Position numbers and translations under genes: made by a program
Notes under the pieces: generated by a model
The model's input: the letters and a program-made list of their open reading frames with translations, nothing else
Databases searched by the model: none
Told to the model about the DNA's origin: nothing
Source of the DNA: Perkinsus olseni
Lineage: Eukaryota > Perkinsozoa > Perkinsida > Perkinsidae
Direction of reading: 5' to 3'
NCBI GenBank assembly: GCA_013115135.1
Contig: JABANP010000214.1
Coordinates: forward strand, 1-64,000
Length of the DNA stretch: 64,000 nucleotides
Shown here: positions 8,748-20,700 of the stretch, piece after piece
Layout: each line of letters begins with the position of its first letter
Numbering within the stretch: the first letter of the stretch is position 1

Positions 8748-10059
8748 TTAGGGATTGTAGAAGAAGGCATAGACTTGGTGATTCTTGGAGTACAAGGAAC
8801 CTAACCAATCGGACGAGGAATGACAGTATTTCTTTTCATCGTAGCCTCCCTGCTTTACAGTCAAACACAGGTGATGGAAGACAGTGCTCCAAGCTGAGCC
8901 ACATAGCGGCGGTGTCTATAATATACTTAATTCAGTCGGGTACCCCTCTCCTCGGTTACCGAGGCTCGGTAGGGCGAGAGGCTAGCGTTGGACTTATCAG
9001 CGCCCATAACCCTTGGCCACGAGGACATGATAGTCCCGTACGTATCACTTGCCGGAAATTCCTATAGCGGCAGCAGCCTAGACCCGTACTGTCGGACTTA
9101 CAACCAACATGTATGAAGTTGAGCTTGACGTATCTTTCTATCTCGTAGTCAGGTCGGTTGTTGTGGACAAGCGTGTACACTGCCATCACGTTCGGTTCCT
9201 TCTCGCGGATCTGCAAGACATGAAGATTCTTCGGCATTACATAGGTTGCGGTAAGCTTGGCAAGGTTTACATGTGCAAGCGCTCTCGGGAGCAGCTCCCA
9301 CCAAACTTTCAAAGCCAGTGCGAACTTGTGTCGGTACGGAATCACCCAGTCTGCGACTATGTAGGCCGCCGCCTGCACCGGACGGCCTTTCTTCTGCTTT
9401 GTACTCGACGACGCCTTCGGAGGACTCTTCCTGAATGGCACCGATTGTTCCATAGGCCTTCTCAAGATGATTGAGTTTTAGCCCATCTTTCTGAGAGCCC
9501 CCTCGAGACATGAAGCTCATCGAACAATCGTCCAACGGTATGACCACTGATTATCGCTCGGCCCCCCAGCGGAGTTGGCACTGTCACATTGCCCGGCACG
9601 GTACGAGTACGCCTACATTTGGGAAGATACACAGGTCGGAATTGCCTTCGCCAGCTTCTTCTCCCACTCCACTCCCCCAAGGACAGCCTGACAGAGAACA
9701 GGGACAGTATGGGCCTTCACCGGTCCTTTTGTCTCATGTTAATAACAGCGGCCATCTCACATGATTCTTCGAGGCATTCGGGTTGATTGCTAGGAAGAAA
9801 TAGTGAGGGTTGGGACCCCATGTCGCGTTATGACGCATGACGTCGCCATCAATCTTCGGCCTGTACACGACTGTGTCGTCCGCTGTCGTCGTCGGGGCAG
9901 GAGAGGCTGAGTACTCTCCTCCGGACCCGCCCGTCTAGCCGAAGGTAGCTCGACGTGAGCTGCTAGGTCTAAATGATGAGAACCGCGCTTTGAAGTTGCC
10001 CGTTTTCTTGACAGAAGGCCGAGGTGCACCAGATTCGCCAATACGATGATGATCCTCAT
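8748..10059 (-). CDS. Hypothetical secreted protein, copy 1
   Basis: The gene starts at an ATG at 10059 with the signal peptide MRIIIVLANLVHLGLLS followed by a basic RKRATSKRG segment. A mid-part exon (about 9465 down to 9080) carries PFRK, then AAAYIVADWVIPYRHKFALA, then a LQIREKEPNVMAVYTLVH segment ending NFIHVGCK. A GTAAGT donor follows, and a last exon ends in KNHQVYAFFYNP at 8748. The same order of motifs occurs in the intact paralogue at 13058-14067, which supports the exon reading. Two or more inner exons (about 9500-9950) were not resolved. No known domain was recognised. It lies head-to-head with an ABHD12-like hydrolase. Expected location is secreted or in the endomembrane system. 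Confidence 0.5.
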
Positions 10060-10260
10060 CCACACAGGAAAAACTGAGCACAGTACTTCAGCAATCACTT
10101 CGTACTGGGTGTAGCTGGGAAAATACCCGTCACAATCAGCCGCGTAGCATGGGACATTTCTTGGAAGAGCCCTCCTCGAGCGATGGGCCTCTTCGAGCTT
10201 CCTGGGCGGGCGAGGGCAGCCACTGTGGAGGGTGTGAAGCATTTTCTTAGTCCTCACAGT
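9965..10260 (-). repeat. Duplicated 5' block of secreted-protein gene copy 1
   Basis: This covers the start codon, signal peptide and upstream leader of copy 1. It closely matches 13985-14275; the leader half (about 10115-10260) is nearly identical. Downstream of it the two coding regions diverge sharply. Confidence 0.75.
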
Positions 10261-10824
10261 GGCTGTAGAAATTACACTGGAAATGTGCACTACTGGTACG
10301 ACTGAACTGTTGGTGACATGCCGGAGGACTTGCTGATTCCAATCGTCGAATTGTGTTGAAGTCGAGCCGGGGTTCGCTGACGTCGCTTCTACCGCGCTGG
10401 CTTTGTTATTCTTTCAACCTGCTGGTGAAGTCGTAGCATTCATTACTTCAAGGGTCCCCGATGAACCGATGGACTTGTTATGGTCCGCGCACGTGGCTCG
10501 CCCGCCTCCCTCATCAGCTTGCTCCATGCACTTATCCTCCTCCCGGTGGTTTGCTACCTGCTGATAAGAGGGTGATCGGGCAGCACTGCAACAGTAGCTG
10601 TCGTCGTTGATATCGCACACAGAACGTGATTTCACCACGCCAGAGTGCTACAGGGAACTGGAGCATGTTATGGGCCATGCTCTACGTTAGCTGACCCAAC
10701 CAGCGGGCCTCTTCCCGAGTTCATGGGCAATCGATTCGTTAGTTGGTTCAGCTAGGGAAGGGACTCTGGTTGGCAGACCCTACCTTGGCCCCAGTGTTCA
10801 GTTTTTGTTTGTTCATGGAAACCA
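10261..10824. other. Divergent intergenic region between secreted protein 1 and hydrolase 1
   Basis: This probably contains the promoters for both head-to-head genes. A minus-strand frame at 10414-10638 has several cysteines (CDINDDSYCC...) but no start or partner exon was found, so it is not called a gene. No core promoter motif was recognised. Confidence 0.35.
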
Positions 10825-12314
10825 ATGACTGAGGATCGAACCACTCCGCGAAAGCAACAAAGGAGGCTATCACTACTGCAGTCGTTTTTGGTCGTCGTCT
10901 TGCCTATCATCATCGCCTCCGTCCTGTAACCTCGTGCTTCCCTCCAAGCTTGCTGCCGCTGGCCATCATTTCGTTGTCAGATACGACCCCACTACTGTGG
11001 TCACGGGGCTCATCCACTTGCATTTCGTTCATTGGCCCACCAGAATTTGGCCGTTGGATAACCCCGAGAGGGACTTTGGTTTGGTTGGCGCACGAAATTA
11101 CAGAATCCGCAGCGGCGACGCCGACCTGGGGTTGTGGCATGTGAGTCGTGGCACGAGGCGGGGTGCTCTAGGCTGGATTCATCCCTTCCTCCACTTTCTG
11201 ATTTCCCATGGTGTCAGGTACCCCCGGCTGACGGTACCAAAGGGAAGCGTGTTGTTGTGTAGGCCTTTGGGAGAGGGCATGCGGGAATCTTTCGATGGTG
11301 CCCCCGAATCAAAGTGAAGCTTGGTCTGTTGTAGTTACTTCCACGGCCAAGCTGGTGCTAGAGAGCATGGCCACCGGGTGGAGCTCTACCGGCATCTTTC
11401 GAGGGACATGGACACTCATGTGGTCACCGCGGATCTCAGGGGGTGTGCTCTCGACCGTTTGGAAGATTCACTTCGACCTATCGTAACTAGGTACGGAGAC
11501 TCCACGGGCTTCCCCTATGTCCAGGGCATCACCGAGGATATCAAGACCGTCACAGACTGGGCCATCGACAACGTGGCGAGGAAGCTTGATGTAGCGAACT
11601 TGCAAATAAGACTACTCGACACGACTGGGAATTCCAATAGATACCAATCTACATGTACGGTCATTCTCTGGGCGGCCCACAGGCTGTTTATGCCGCCCTG
11701 CATGCACTAGAGAGTGAACAGAAAGTGGGTTTGTTGTTGCTGCGCTCCGAAGCAACGTGGGGGACCGCGCCCCTCAGGTCAGTGGTGTTATACTAGAATC
11801 GACATTCTCGAACTTCGAGGAGGTTGCAGCTGACCACATCTCCACCTGGTTCCTCTGGATCTTCCCCCGATCCATCCGACTGGACATCATCCGATGGGGA
11901 TTCTCGTAACGTTCCTCCTGCTCACGGTGTGTCTAGCTCAGCCATGGTGTCTGTGTGCAGGTTCGCCCTTCAAGGCTCGGACTTCCGCTTCGACACAGCG
12001 AGGCTACTGCAAGACCTACGCAGACGCGATCCATCGATACCGATCGTCAATTTCCATGGTGAGACCCGGCTATCGGTTCAGCTTCGGCCCCCACTCTCGT
12101 CGAGCCCCCCATCAGTCCGTGTTCATCAGGCACGAAAGACTGGGAGATATCCCCTCGTGCTATGGACAAGTTGGCAGCTTGTGTCGATAATGTCAACTAC
12201 ACCAGAGTCCCGATTCGAGGGGGTGGCCATAGCACCCTCATTTACCCTCCTCAAGGGCAGCAGTTCCTCGCGGCTCTCAAGGACTGGTTCTACAGCGTGG
12301 AAGGAAGCCGATGA
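10825..12314 (+). CDS. ABHD12-like alpha/beta serine hydrolase, copy 1
   Basis: The first exon encodes a short cytosolic head and a membrane anchor (SFLVVVLPIIIASVL), giving type II membrane topology as in ABHD12/BEM46 proteins. Later exons give YFHGQAG (oxyanion-side motif), VTADLRG joined to YGDSTGFP, the nucleophile elbow YGHSLGGPQAVYAAL, ILESTFSNF, NFHG joined to TKDWEISP (acid residue) and GGGHSTL (catalytic histidine). The full Ser-Asp-His triad is present. Related enzymes hydrolyse lysophospholipids or monoacylglycerols; the substrate here is unknown. Short introns at 1-nt-precise equivalent positions occur in copies 2 and 3, for example the one just before IPIYMYGHS. An apparent frame break there is explained by that intron. 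The stop is at 12312-12314. Confidence 0.75.
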
Positions 12315-13057
12315 TTATCTGCTTCAACGGCCCTCTTTCCTGTTACGATAGTCGAACTGAGTTCTAGTACAGGCAACTGGCCTTCCGGCCCTAGCCTAGG
12401 CCATTGACTTCATTGCCACGAAGCTAGTAGCGCTCTACTGAGCGACGTGCTCGCTCTCGGGCGCTCGATTGAGGTTATTGTTTTCACTGAGCCTCGCTGT
12501 TTTCCGGAATGGTGGGAAGTGTTGAGCTCATCCGTGGTGTGCCGAAGGATTGACTGAGGGCTGAGAATATGAGAGGCTAGCTGGCCCCGGGTTCCTTCTT
12601 AGGGAGCAGCGGACCCTCCCTCAGGGCCTTCTCGCTGGAGTTGACCAATTCATTCGGACAGGCGGGGCGGGTTGAACGCAGCGTTCAGAACGCTGCCACG
12701 ATGACCTTTCGTACCGGAGGAGCATTGCAGCTAGGAGGAGTTGGTGAAGCATTGGTGTTGAGGTAGAGTAGGACAAAGGCCGTCCTCGAAAGCCCTGGCC
12801 CAGTTGGCCCATGGCCTCTTCAACCGTAGCGCCGAGATGTATCCACTTACCGCTGCTGGATCCTCCGCCCAGTCGTCGTCATTGCCTCCGTTCTATCCTT
12901 CCAGCATTCTGTAGTGCTCCAACGCGCTCAATTGACTCTCGTTTTTCCAATCAACCCTCTGACTACTCAACAACATGAAGGGCTGGTAATGATTAACATC
13001 ACAGTCTTGTGGTTCACAGCTTATCACACGGACATGTTATTGTTTCAGTTGCCCCTT
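12315..13057. other. Intergenic, converging 3' ends
   Basis: This lies between hydrolase 1 (plus) and the end of secreted protein copy 2 (minus). Short frames occur on both strands but none has splice-consistent or family support. Confidence 0.35.
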
Positions 13058-14067
13058 TCATGGTCGGTTGTCGTAGAAGTAAGCATAAACACGGTACTGC
13101 TTGCTCCACCGGTCACCTGATCCTACAATTCTACCATCCTTCGTCGTCACGTTCAGCTCGAGGCCATCAGGGTGCGCCCAAGCGGCGACGTTGATAGTTT
13201 GCGGGTGCGATCGGATATGAAGGACATCCTCGTCACTGCGACATAGACGGGGCGGTGAAGAGATTGTGAGGCCACCGGGAGAGGGGAACAGTATCATGAG
13301 ATTTGGTGGACCCTGGTGGACTTACATCCGACTGAAGTGAAGTTGGAATTCTCGTAGTGTTGTATAACGAAGGCATCGCTTCGGTGGACGAGAACGTAGG
13401 CGGCCATAATGTTTGGTACTTCGGCACGGATCTGTAAGAATAGCTCGAGAGTTGGTATCGTGTTGTCAGCAGCAGCAGCGCTGCTGAGGGTTGACAAGGT
13501 TACGTTTACTTCAACGAGAGCTCTGAAGAGCATTTCACTGCGAAGCCGGGCAGCCAAGACATGTTGCCTCTGCCATGAAGGCATGACCCACTCCGAGCTT
13601 ATGTAAGCCACCACGGCATCCTCACGAGACTTCTTCCTGAAATGGACGGCCTGTCCTTCGAAAACGTGAAGTGCCCCCCTCACATCCTGGACAAGATACA
13701 GTCGGGTATGTCTTTGGGCTAGCTTCCATTTCACCTCTCCTATGACAGCCTGACAGGTTGAAGGGCACGCTACGTTGAACGGAGGGGATAGGGTGGGGCA
13801 CAAGGAAGCACTTCCAACGCTCACCTTCTCCTTCGGAGCATCTGGGTCAATTGCTAAGACGTGGTGTGGGTCGAACCCTCCCAGAATATCAGAATGGAGG
13901 AGGCCGCCATCCCTGCCTGATGTGTACACGATCTTGGAGAAGTTGAAAGCCTCTCGTTGTTCGCCCTGGGTCGGTAGAGGCGGAGGGCCGCGCTTTGAAG
14001 CCGCCCGTTTTTTTCTTGACAGAAGGCCGAGGTGTACTAGGTTCGTCAATACGATGATGAGCCTCAT
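13058..14067 (-). CDS. Hypothetical secreted protein, copy 2
   Basis: The ATG at 14067 opens a signal peptide MRLIIVLTNLVHLGLLS, followed by a basic KKRAASKRG stretch. The main exon runs to about 13310 and reads without a stop through HVFEGQAVHFRKKS, VVAYISSEWVMPS, and LQIRAEVPNIMAAYVLVH to FTSVG. A GTAAGT donor then leads to a last exon (about 13250-13058) with HIRSHPQTINVAAWAHP and the C-terminus YRVYAYFYDNRP. The product is about 310 residues with one signal peptide and no further membrane segment. It is the better-preserved member of the pair with 8748-10059. No known fold was recognised. It is head-to-head with the hydrolase copy 2 pseudogene. Confidence 0.6.
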
Positions 14068-14275
14068 CGACACAGTAGAAACTGAGCACAATACTTCTGC
14101 GCTGGGTGTAGCTGGGAAAATACCCGTCACAATCAGCCACGGAGCATGGGGCATTTCTTGGAATAGCCCTCATCGAGCGATGGGCCTCTTCGAGCTTCCT
14201 GGGCGGGCGAGGGCAGCCACTGTGGAGGGTGTGAAGCATTTTCTTAGTCCTCACCGTGGCTGTAGTATATGCGGT
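13985..14275 (-). repeat. Duplicated 5' block of secreted-protein gene copy 2
   Basis: This is the partner of 9965-10260. Long tracts, including the GGGCCTCTTCGAGCTTCCTGG region, are identical between the copies. It covers the leader plus the signal-peptide codons. Confidence 0.75.
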
Positions 14276-14566
14276 GAAAATTTGCACTACTGGTAGGAGC
14301 CTGTCATCTTGAATGTGGCCCAGGAGCGGTGTGAAGTTAGCAGTGCTGTAAGACAAGCGCTCCTGCACTGTTGGTGACATGCCGGAGGACTTGGGCTCCC
14401 AATTTAGCCGCTATGTCCCTGCATGATGCGCGATCGTAGTGACGAGATCGGTCCAGTAGGGCTTTAGAATCGGTGCTGAGCCTCCCCGACTCGTGGGTGA
14501 TATTACCACAATATGTTCCCACGCGATCATTCGCTCGACTTCCGCAGTTGTTTCTCAATCTCTAAT

Positions 14567-16084
14567 ATGCGGTCGATTCTTCCTCGCCCTTTCATCGCCC
14601 TGACAGCACTCTTAGCGGCCTTACTGTCCTTAATACTGTAGGTAGGGTGGGCTCGTGAGAGTATCGAGTAACCATCTCAGTGAGGAGCGCCTCGGTTAGC
14701 TCCCCCTTGCAAGCGCCGGTGTATACTCCTGCATCAGGTATGACTTCAATTACATCGTCGTCTCCCTTATCCATCTCGACTTCGCTCACGTACCGAGTAG
14801 TATCAGCCCACTGACCGACCCGGCGGTCACTGCCGGTCTACAAGGGGCGCACAACTACCGAGTCCAGAGTGGGAATGAATCCCTCGGCGTCTGGCTGGTA
14901 AGGCTCCTCTCTTCTCGGGGTATCACTGCACTCCATCAGATACCCGCCAGTAACGCCACCAAACCAGCCGAGCGAGCCGTCATGTAGGACGTGCTGTCGC
15001 TGCCACCGCACATGCCCGTTTTCAGATACTTCCATGGGCAGGCTGGCAGCCGCGGTCAAGGCCATCGCATCGAGCTGTACAAGATGCTCGCCAACAGGCT
15101 CAGTGCTACCGTAGTTGCCTTCGACTTGAGAGGGTGATGCCTTCGCTCGACTGGTCCTCCGGACTGGAGCTGTCGCTGGGTAGGTATGGCGACTCGACAG
15201 GAACCCCCTGGACGAGTGGGAGTTCTCGAGGACATCCGAACGATTGTAGATTGGACTGGGAAGATGCTTGGCAATAATACGGTGAGGGATAAAAATCACT
15301 TCTGCCCGAAGTAAACTGGAATGCACTTGATCCGCATCAAGCAGGGCTTTACTGTAGCAGTACCCCTTGTCTCCACAGTTACCCGTGTACGTGTACGGCC
15401 ATTCGCTGGGAGGCCCACAAGCGCTGTACGCGGCACGGTATATGGTGAAGACAGGACGACGGGTAGGGTCCTCATCAGCGCCATGAGGTCCATCTACTGC
15501 CGCTGTTCATAGGTGTCTGGTTGCATTCTCGAGTCGACCTTCGTAGAGTTCCCGAGGACAGCTGCTCAGCACCCAATGACCCTCCCGCTTTGGTTTCTAC
15601 CCCGTGGACACCCGTACTCGGCTCCTGGCCTCTCTCATGGAGTAGATCACGCCAGCGCTGCTGTATTCTTGGGATTCTTCCTCTCCCTGTCAGACCTGCG
15701 ATGAAGGACCCGACCCGGTTCGATTATTACACAGGAAGGCAGCTGCGACTTCTGCGGCTCGAGGCTCCCGGTATGCCTGTCATCAATTTCCATGGTACGC
15801 CAGGGGCCTCTTTCCGAGGACGGCACCGCCCTGTATTCGGCTCCAAGTCACCAAGTCCCTTTCGGGGTTTCGTCATACCTTGTCCAGGTTTATCCGACTG
15901 GCAAATATCCCCAGAGAATGCCCGAGCCCTGAAGGAGTCCGTCGGAGGCGTCGACTACACGACTGTCTTCATCGACGGCGGCGGCCATTCCGACCTTCAC
16001 ACTGGCGATCATCAGGACCGAATGGTCCGAGCTCTTCGAGAGTGGTTCCCGCAGACGGCAAACCGTTCCTCCACTGTTTACTAA
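14567..16084 (+). pseudogene. ABHD12-like hydrolase, copy 2 (nonsense and frameshift)
   Basis: Exon structure and sequence follow copy 3 closely. Exon 1 starts MRSILPRPFIALTALLAALLS (signal anchor), followed by SLIHLDFAHV, YFHGQAG, FDLRG, YGHSLGGPQALYAAR, ILESTFVEF, a DWQISP acid-residue loop and a final His motif GGGHSDL. Two lesions set it apart. A TAG at 14985-14987 replaces the TAC of copy 3, and one extra base in the exon after YGDSTGTPWT (about 15222-15231) shifts the frame. Either lesion would remove the catalytic serine region. Intron positions and phases remain as in the other copies. It is probably a decayed duplicate; a sequencing error would have to strike twice to explain both lesions. 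Confidence 0.7.
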
Positions 16085-16685
16085 TCAGCAGCGTTTCGAT
16101 CTTTATGCTCATCGAGCCGTGTTGTGTAGCCGACCACCATTGTCGATTCTGTAGAGAGTACCAGCCACCTTGCACGTGATCGGACTTTGCACGCATGCAC
16201 ATAGCCTAGCGCCACCGCGGAATCAAATTGAGTACATTTACGTGGATCGTGATAATACTGGGATACTCTTCAGAACGTGGCGAAACCCGGTAGATGGCAT
16301 TACCATCTCTCGCCTCAGTTAACTTCTGTTCCTTTTTTGTTAAGCACCATAAATGTTCGACGGTATTTCCGCTCAGCGACTTCACAGCCCCTCCAGTGAC
16401 CACGTAAGGCAGTTGATGGAGCAATCATCGACGCTGTGCCCTCCGCACCTCAGGCCTATCCAACCGTAGAAGATGTGGAGAGGAAGATGGAACACAGACA
16501 TGATACTGTCAAGGGTGCCATCGTACACGAGAGGGTAGGCTGCTTTCTGGGCCAATCCCCATGCCAAGCTTTTCGGCGTTGGTTAATTCTTCGAGGTTTT
16601 TGAGAGTCCGAGGTGCTTCGCTGATGATCAAGCGTGTTTGCTATAGATACCGCGTCTACCTGTGGACCAGCAGCCCGTCATCGGC
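16085..16685. other. Intergenic
   Basis: Two short minus-strand frames (16206-16424, 16382-16567) overlap here in different phases. Neither has a family match or a convincing splice link, so nothing is called. Confidence 0.3.
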
Positions 16686-17282
16686 ATGTCCCACCAGACC
16701 TTTGAGGCCGGCAACATGGTCGACGTGGTCTCCCATCGCGATGACACCTCGTCAGAGTTGCAGTACGCGTACGACCATCCTGCTGCTCTGTCGAAGGGCC
16801 TGCAGCCCGGAGCAGGGCGATGTCAACGGGATCCGGTAGTCCTGCCGAGCCGCGCTGAGGCGGCGCCCTCACCGAGTGAGGCCTACGGTCATTCTGCTGT
16901 TGTGGAGACGGTGACCTCCTACCCTCCCCGGGGGAAGCCTGGCTACGCGAACAAGGGTACATTCGACGGTCTAGTGTGGGAGAAGAGCAAGGCTGATGAA
17001 TGCCTTGGCCATCGTGAGAACTGTACTGCTCATGACCTAGCTCTCATGCATAATGAGTTCAATCTAGACGATGCCAACAGGGTGAAGAAATACGGCCTGT
17101 CCTCCTGTACGCTGGACAGGGAGCAGCACAAGGCCCTCATCCGCGATGAGGATGCCCTCAATCACCATCACAGAGAGCCCGTGGCCCACTTCTTCAGCAA
17201 CCCCGTCATCACCTATGAGAACCATCTTCTGGCGCAGCAGATCTACGCCGACAAGCACGCTAAGGTAGCTGGACAGGCCTAA
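16686..17282 (+). CDS. Hypothetical protein, 198 residues
   Basis: The frame is open from before the first ATG (16686, in GGCATGTCC) to a TAA at 17282. The product is soluble, with no signal peptide or membrane segment. A conserved-looking C-terminal half has KPGYANKGTFDGLVWEKSK, a cysteine pair region DECLGHRENC, HNEFNLDDANRVKKYGLSS and a His-rich NHHHREPVAHFFSN stretch. The second half has steady charge and no gaps, which supports real coding. The first half is Ser/Pro-rich and less certain; an intron there cannot be excluded. No known family was recognised. Confidence 0.55.
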   Translation: MSHQTFEAGNMVDVVSHRDDTSSELQYAYDHPAALSKGLQPGAGRCQRDPVVLPSRAEAAPSPSEAYGHSAVVETVTSYPPRGKPGYANKGTFDGLVWEKSKADECLGHRENCTAHDLALMHNEFNLDDANRVKKYGLSSCTLDREQHKALIRDEDALNHHHREPVAHFFSNPVITYENHLLAQQIYADKHAKVAGQA

Positions 17283-17700
17283 GCCTCGCAAACCTCGCGC
17301 CAGCGTCAGCATTTACCACTGAAGTGAAGTGACATCAGCTCGGGCGTTGTCACAGTGTCGCTCATTAACCGACTACTTTTTCTCTCTGTGTCTCGAGGAT
17401 TCTGTATTTCCTTAGTTTCTCCAATCCACAGCTACCCTTCACAATGTGGTTTCGATTATATACCCCCCGCTGAGGTACCTCAGCGATCGTTCAATACTCT
17501 CATGCTGGAGCGCATAAGATTCATCATCACTGCCGCTTCAAGCGTCGTGTTCTACCAAGTGACGGGAAGGCTCGCATGCAGGGAGCGTTGACCTCCGCCG
17601 TTGTCGCAAAGCGTCCCCAGGGTCCCGGAGCTGGGCCGTCGTCCGCCTTCTCTGTGGTCATCACTGCACGAGATAGTTCCTTCCCGTTCAATGTTTATCA
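17283..17700. other. Intergenic
   Basis: This lies between two plus-strand genes. No gene, RNA or repeat was seen. Confidence 0.4.
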
Positions 17701-20700
17701 ATGCTCCGACGAGCGGCTCCTGTTTTGAGACGGCATGTTGTTCACGTCCGGCCAGCGGTGGCCCCTCTCGCTGCTAGGCCTGCCCTACCTCATCGACGGT
17801 TTTATAGGAAACCGGGGGGAGCAGTGCCTAGGGGTGCCGAGCCTGCTGCTGCTGTTCACTCATTCTATGGTGAGGCTGTCGCTACTAAGGTGGACCAGTT
17901 GGTGAAGATGGCCGGGGTAAGTCCAGTGAGATCCCGTCGGAGGGGACAGGGCGAACTAATGAATAAACTCGACAAATATGCCGCTTGGCACGAAATGTCT
18001 GAATTATCTACTCCGCAGGAGTCACTGCGAGTGAAGCAATAATCACTGCGTCTACAGAGGCCGCGGCGCGCCACAAAACTTGGAACGCCATGAGACATTC
18101 ATGACCGTCATTGTAAATCGAACGTCAAAGCAACAGATGCAGGGAAACACTGCTATCAACGTAGTTAATAAGAACGCCCCGCGCTGGAGCATCACGTCCT
18201 GGCTGGTGAGCTTGGACTCGGTGTTGCAGTCATAAGCGGGACCTGAGCCCATGCATCTCCGCTGCGGCCATGCGCTGCCCTCGGGCGCTACTAGTTCGGC
18301 AGAATCCGGACCCTTGGTCTCTTGTACCAGCTGCTGACGGTGGTGCGGTGTCATGGCGGACGAATGGATTTGTGCCAAGGTCTCAGTACTTCTCGTCTCA
18401 GGTCCGCTCTCGAAGGCTGCAGCTGGCAGCCGGCCTGGTTGGCTTCTCACTATTTGCCTTGTGGATGAATAAGGACAAGATAACCTCGACAGTAAATTGC
18501 GGGCTTCCGAGGTCCCGGGTTCGATCCCTCCACCTGTCAGGTTGGCACTCAAGGAGCGAGCGTCGTTCGAGAGACCATCAGCAACAAGGACCTTCAGGAT
18601 GCAGCCGAGGTACCACACCATTCCCAACTCCTCGCTTCCCACAGCCTCACCGCGTTCTCCACCGCAGGCCACTGTTCGGAAGATGCTGGAGCAGATTCTG
18701 GCCGACGAGTCCCTAAGGGGGGTTGCTGGCGGTTGGGTGCTCCAGCTCCTCAATGGCATGCAAAGTGAGCTGACAGGTCATCACTACGCGCTGACTAACA
18801 GCATTATGACCAGATGAGATCGGAGATTTGATGGCCAAGGTCATCCGCCTCGACGCTGTGCAACAGGCTGCTAAGGACCTCGTCGCGTCCCTCTGCAAAG
18901 ACCCATATAGTAAGCACCCCATCAAGGGCCTCCGCCGTGAGATGTTCTCTGGGCAGTCATTCAACAAGTATCCTCCTTGGTGGTTTCCACCATCTACATG
19001 CCAGTGGTCCAGGATGCCGCGGCCAAGTGGACTGGAGAGCTGGTCATGCGACCTGATGTTCAGGAGAAGCTCTCACAGACGACCTCGGACACTGTCAGGT
19101 GAGCTCGTTCCTGTTGGCTGTCCAGGGATATGCGCATCTTAGGTCGAAGGTGGTGCTCGACACTGTTCAAGAAGTGGCCATCCGTGTTGCACAGGGTGTT
19201 ATCAACGACCCCGCAACCTCCGAGATGCTGAAGGAGAGGTTGACGGAAGTTGCTGCGGATCAGGAGGTGAGGGAAGGTCCGTAGAGGGCGTGCCTGCTAG
19301 GCTTTCCTTGACAGTTGCAAGCGGCTCTGAGTGACTCAGCCTGGCGTGTCGTCTCTCGGAGCCTCAACCCCTTCGCCAAGCACCCCGAGATCACAAATGG
19401 CGATAATAACGGCAGGGAGGAGTCGGCCGTCACCGTCGAGTCCAAGGAAGAGGGCCCAGCGCCGGATGCTGCCGCTGAGGTCGAGGGTGGACAGGGAGAG
19501 GAGGAGAAGGAGCCCGAGGGAGAACCCTCAACCCCGCAGGGCCAAGGGGTGCCGCCTGACACGCCTGAGCCACACGCCGGGGAGGCTCCTGCGTTGGAGG
19601 CAGCAGCCACCGACGTTCCCGTGGAGACGGGAGAAACTGAGGAAGCTGTCCACGCTGACTTGAGTGTCGATGCCAGTGAGCAGGAAACTGGGAAGGAGCC
19701 GTCGTCATCTGCGGGTGGTAGCCTTCCTAGCCCCACAGCAGAAGTTGTCGATGTCGTCGACACGATTCCAGCGGATGGCGCAGCAGAACCGCCCATGGGA
19801 GTGGCCGAAGAGAAGCCCAACGACAGTGATGTGGAGTCCGGACCCGAGCTGCCGGCCGAGGCTGCCCCTAAGGCCTCCGTTGCTTTCCGGGAGACCTTGG
19901 TAGCCACAGGACAGAGAGTGAGGGAAGGATACCGCAAGTATCGCGAACGAGCCAGGCAGGCTAAGGACAGTTTGATGGCGCGTTGGCGGCTAAGGCGAGC
20001 GGCGGTGGAAGATGACTCTGAGAGGCGTCTGTTCAGCGGCGCTTTACGGCGACTGTCCGGGGAAGAAGGAAAGGACGAGGCTGGAAGGGGCGACGGCGAT
20101 AGCTTGGGGTTGGCGCGTCCTGCGGACGAGGAGCCAGATGACGCTGATGGCAGAGACGGGCCCATCGCTGTCGCTGGTGGGGTAGAGAGCCCAGCTCTCG
20201 GCTCGACCAGCGGAGAGGATACTGCTAGCGCCTCGACTGATGTCATAGCTGATGAGCTTCCAGTTGATCATGAGGGAGAAGAGGCTGTTGATGGCCCTCC
20301 TGTGTTAACCGAGGAGGATGCCTCTGTTGTGGTCGATGGTATGGAAGACGAGGCGCGCCAGACTCCGCCCAAGGACGTGGTGGAAGAGGAGGCCGCAAAT
20401 GCCCACGTGGATGTGCAGGCGCCACCGCCCACTCCTGCTGCTGCTGCTCCCGAGGCTCAATTCGTAGCTGTTGGAGGTGTGGCCGAGGAGCACGAAGAAC
20501 CTGCTGTCCCGAGTGATGGAGTTTCGGGTATGTCGGAGACGGTAGAGAGGAAGGTCGCGGTTCCCCTCGATGAGGGCTCTTCGGAGCTCGATGCGGATGC
20601 GACGGGTACACCAGTTGACGTGCGGGACGCACGAGCAACGGCTGGAGTGGCTCCAAGTGAAAGTCTCTCTCGTGCTGAGGACGTCGTCGAACAAACGCCA

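Noticed and set aside
10414..10638. Cysteine-containing minus-strand frame upstream of secreted protein 1
   Set aside because: No clear ATG or signal peptide. The equivalent place upstream of copy 2 shows no similar frame.
11583..11660. Apparent frameshift before YMYGHSLGG in hydrolase copy 1
   Set aside because: A GTAGCG...AATAG intron at the site where copies 2 and 3 also have an intron restores the frame, so no lesion is needed.
16206..16567. Two overlapping minus-strand frames with hydrophobic segments
   Set aside because: They are in different phases without a good splice link and have no motif or paralogue.
18492..18540. tRNA-like 3' half with a B box in the plus strand
   Set aside because: Only 49 nt lie between GT and AG of an in-phase intron. 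There is no matching acceptor or D arm upstream, so it is not a tRNA gene.
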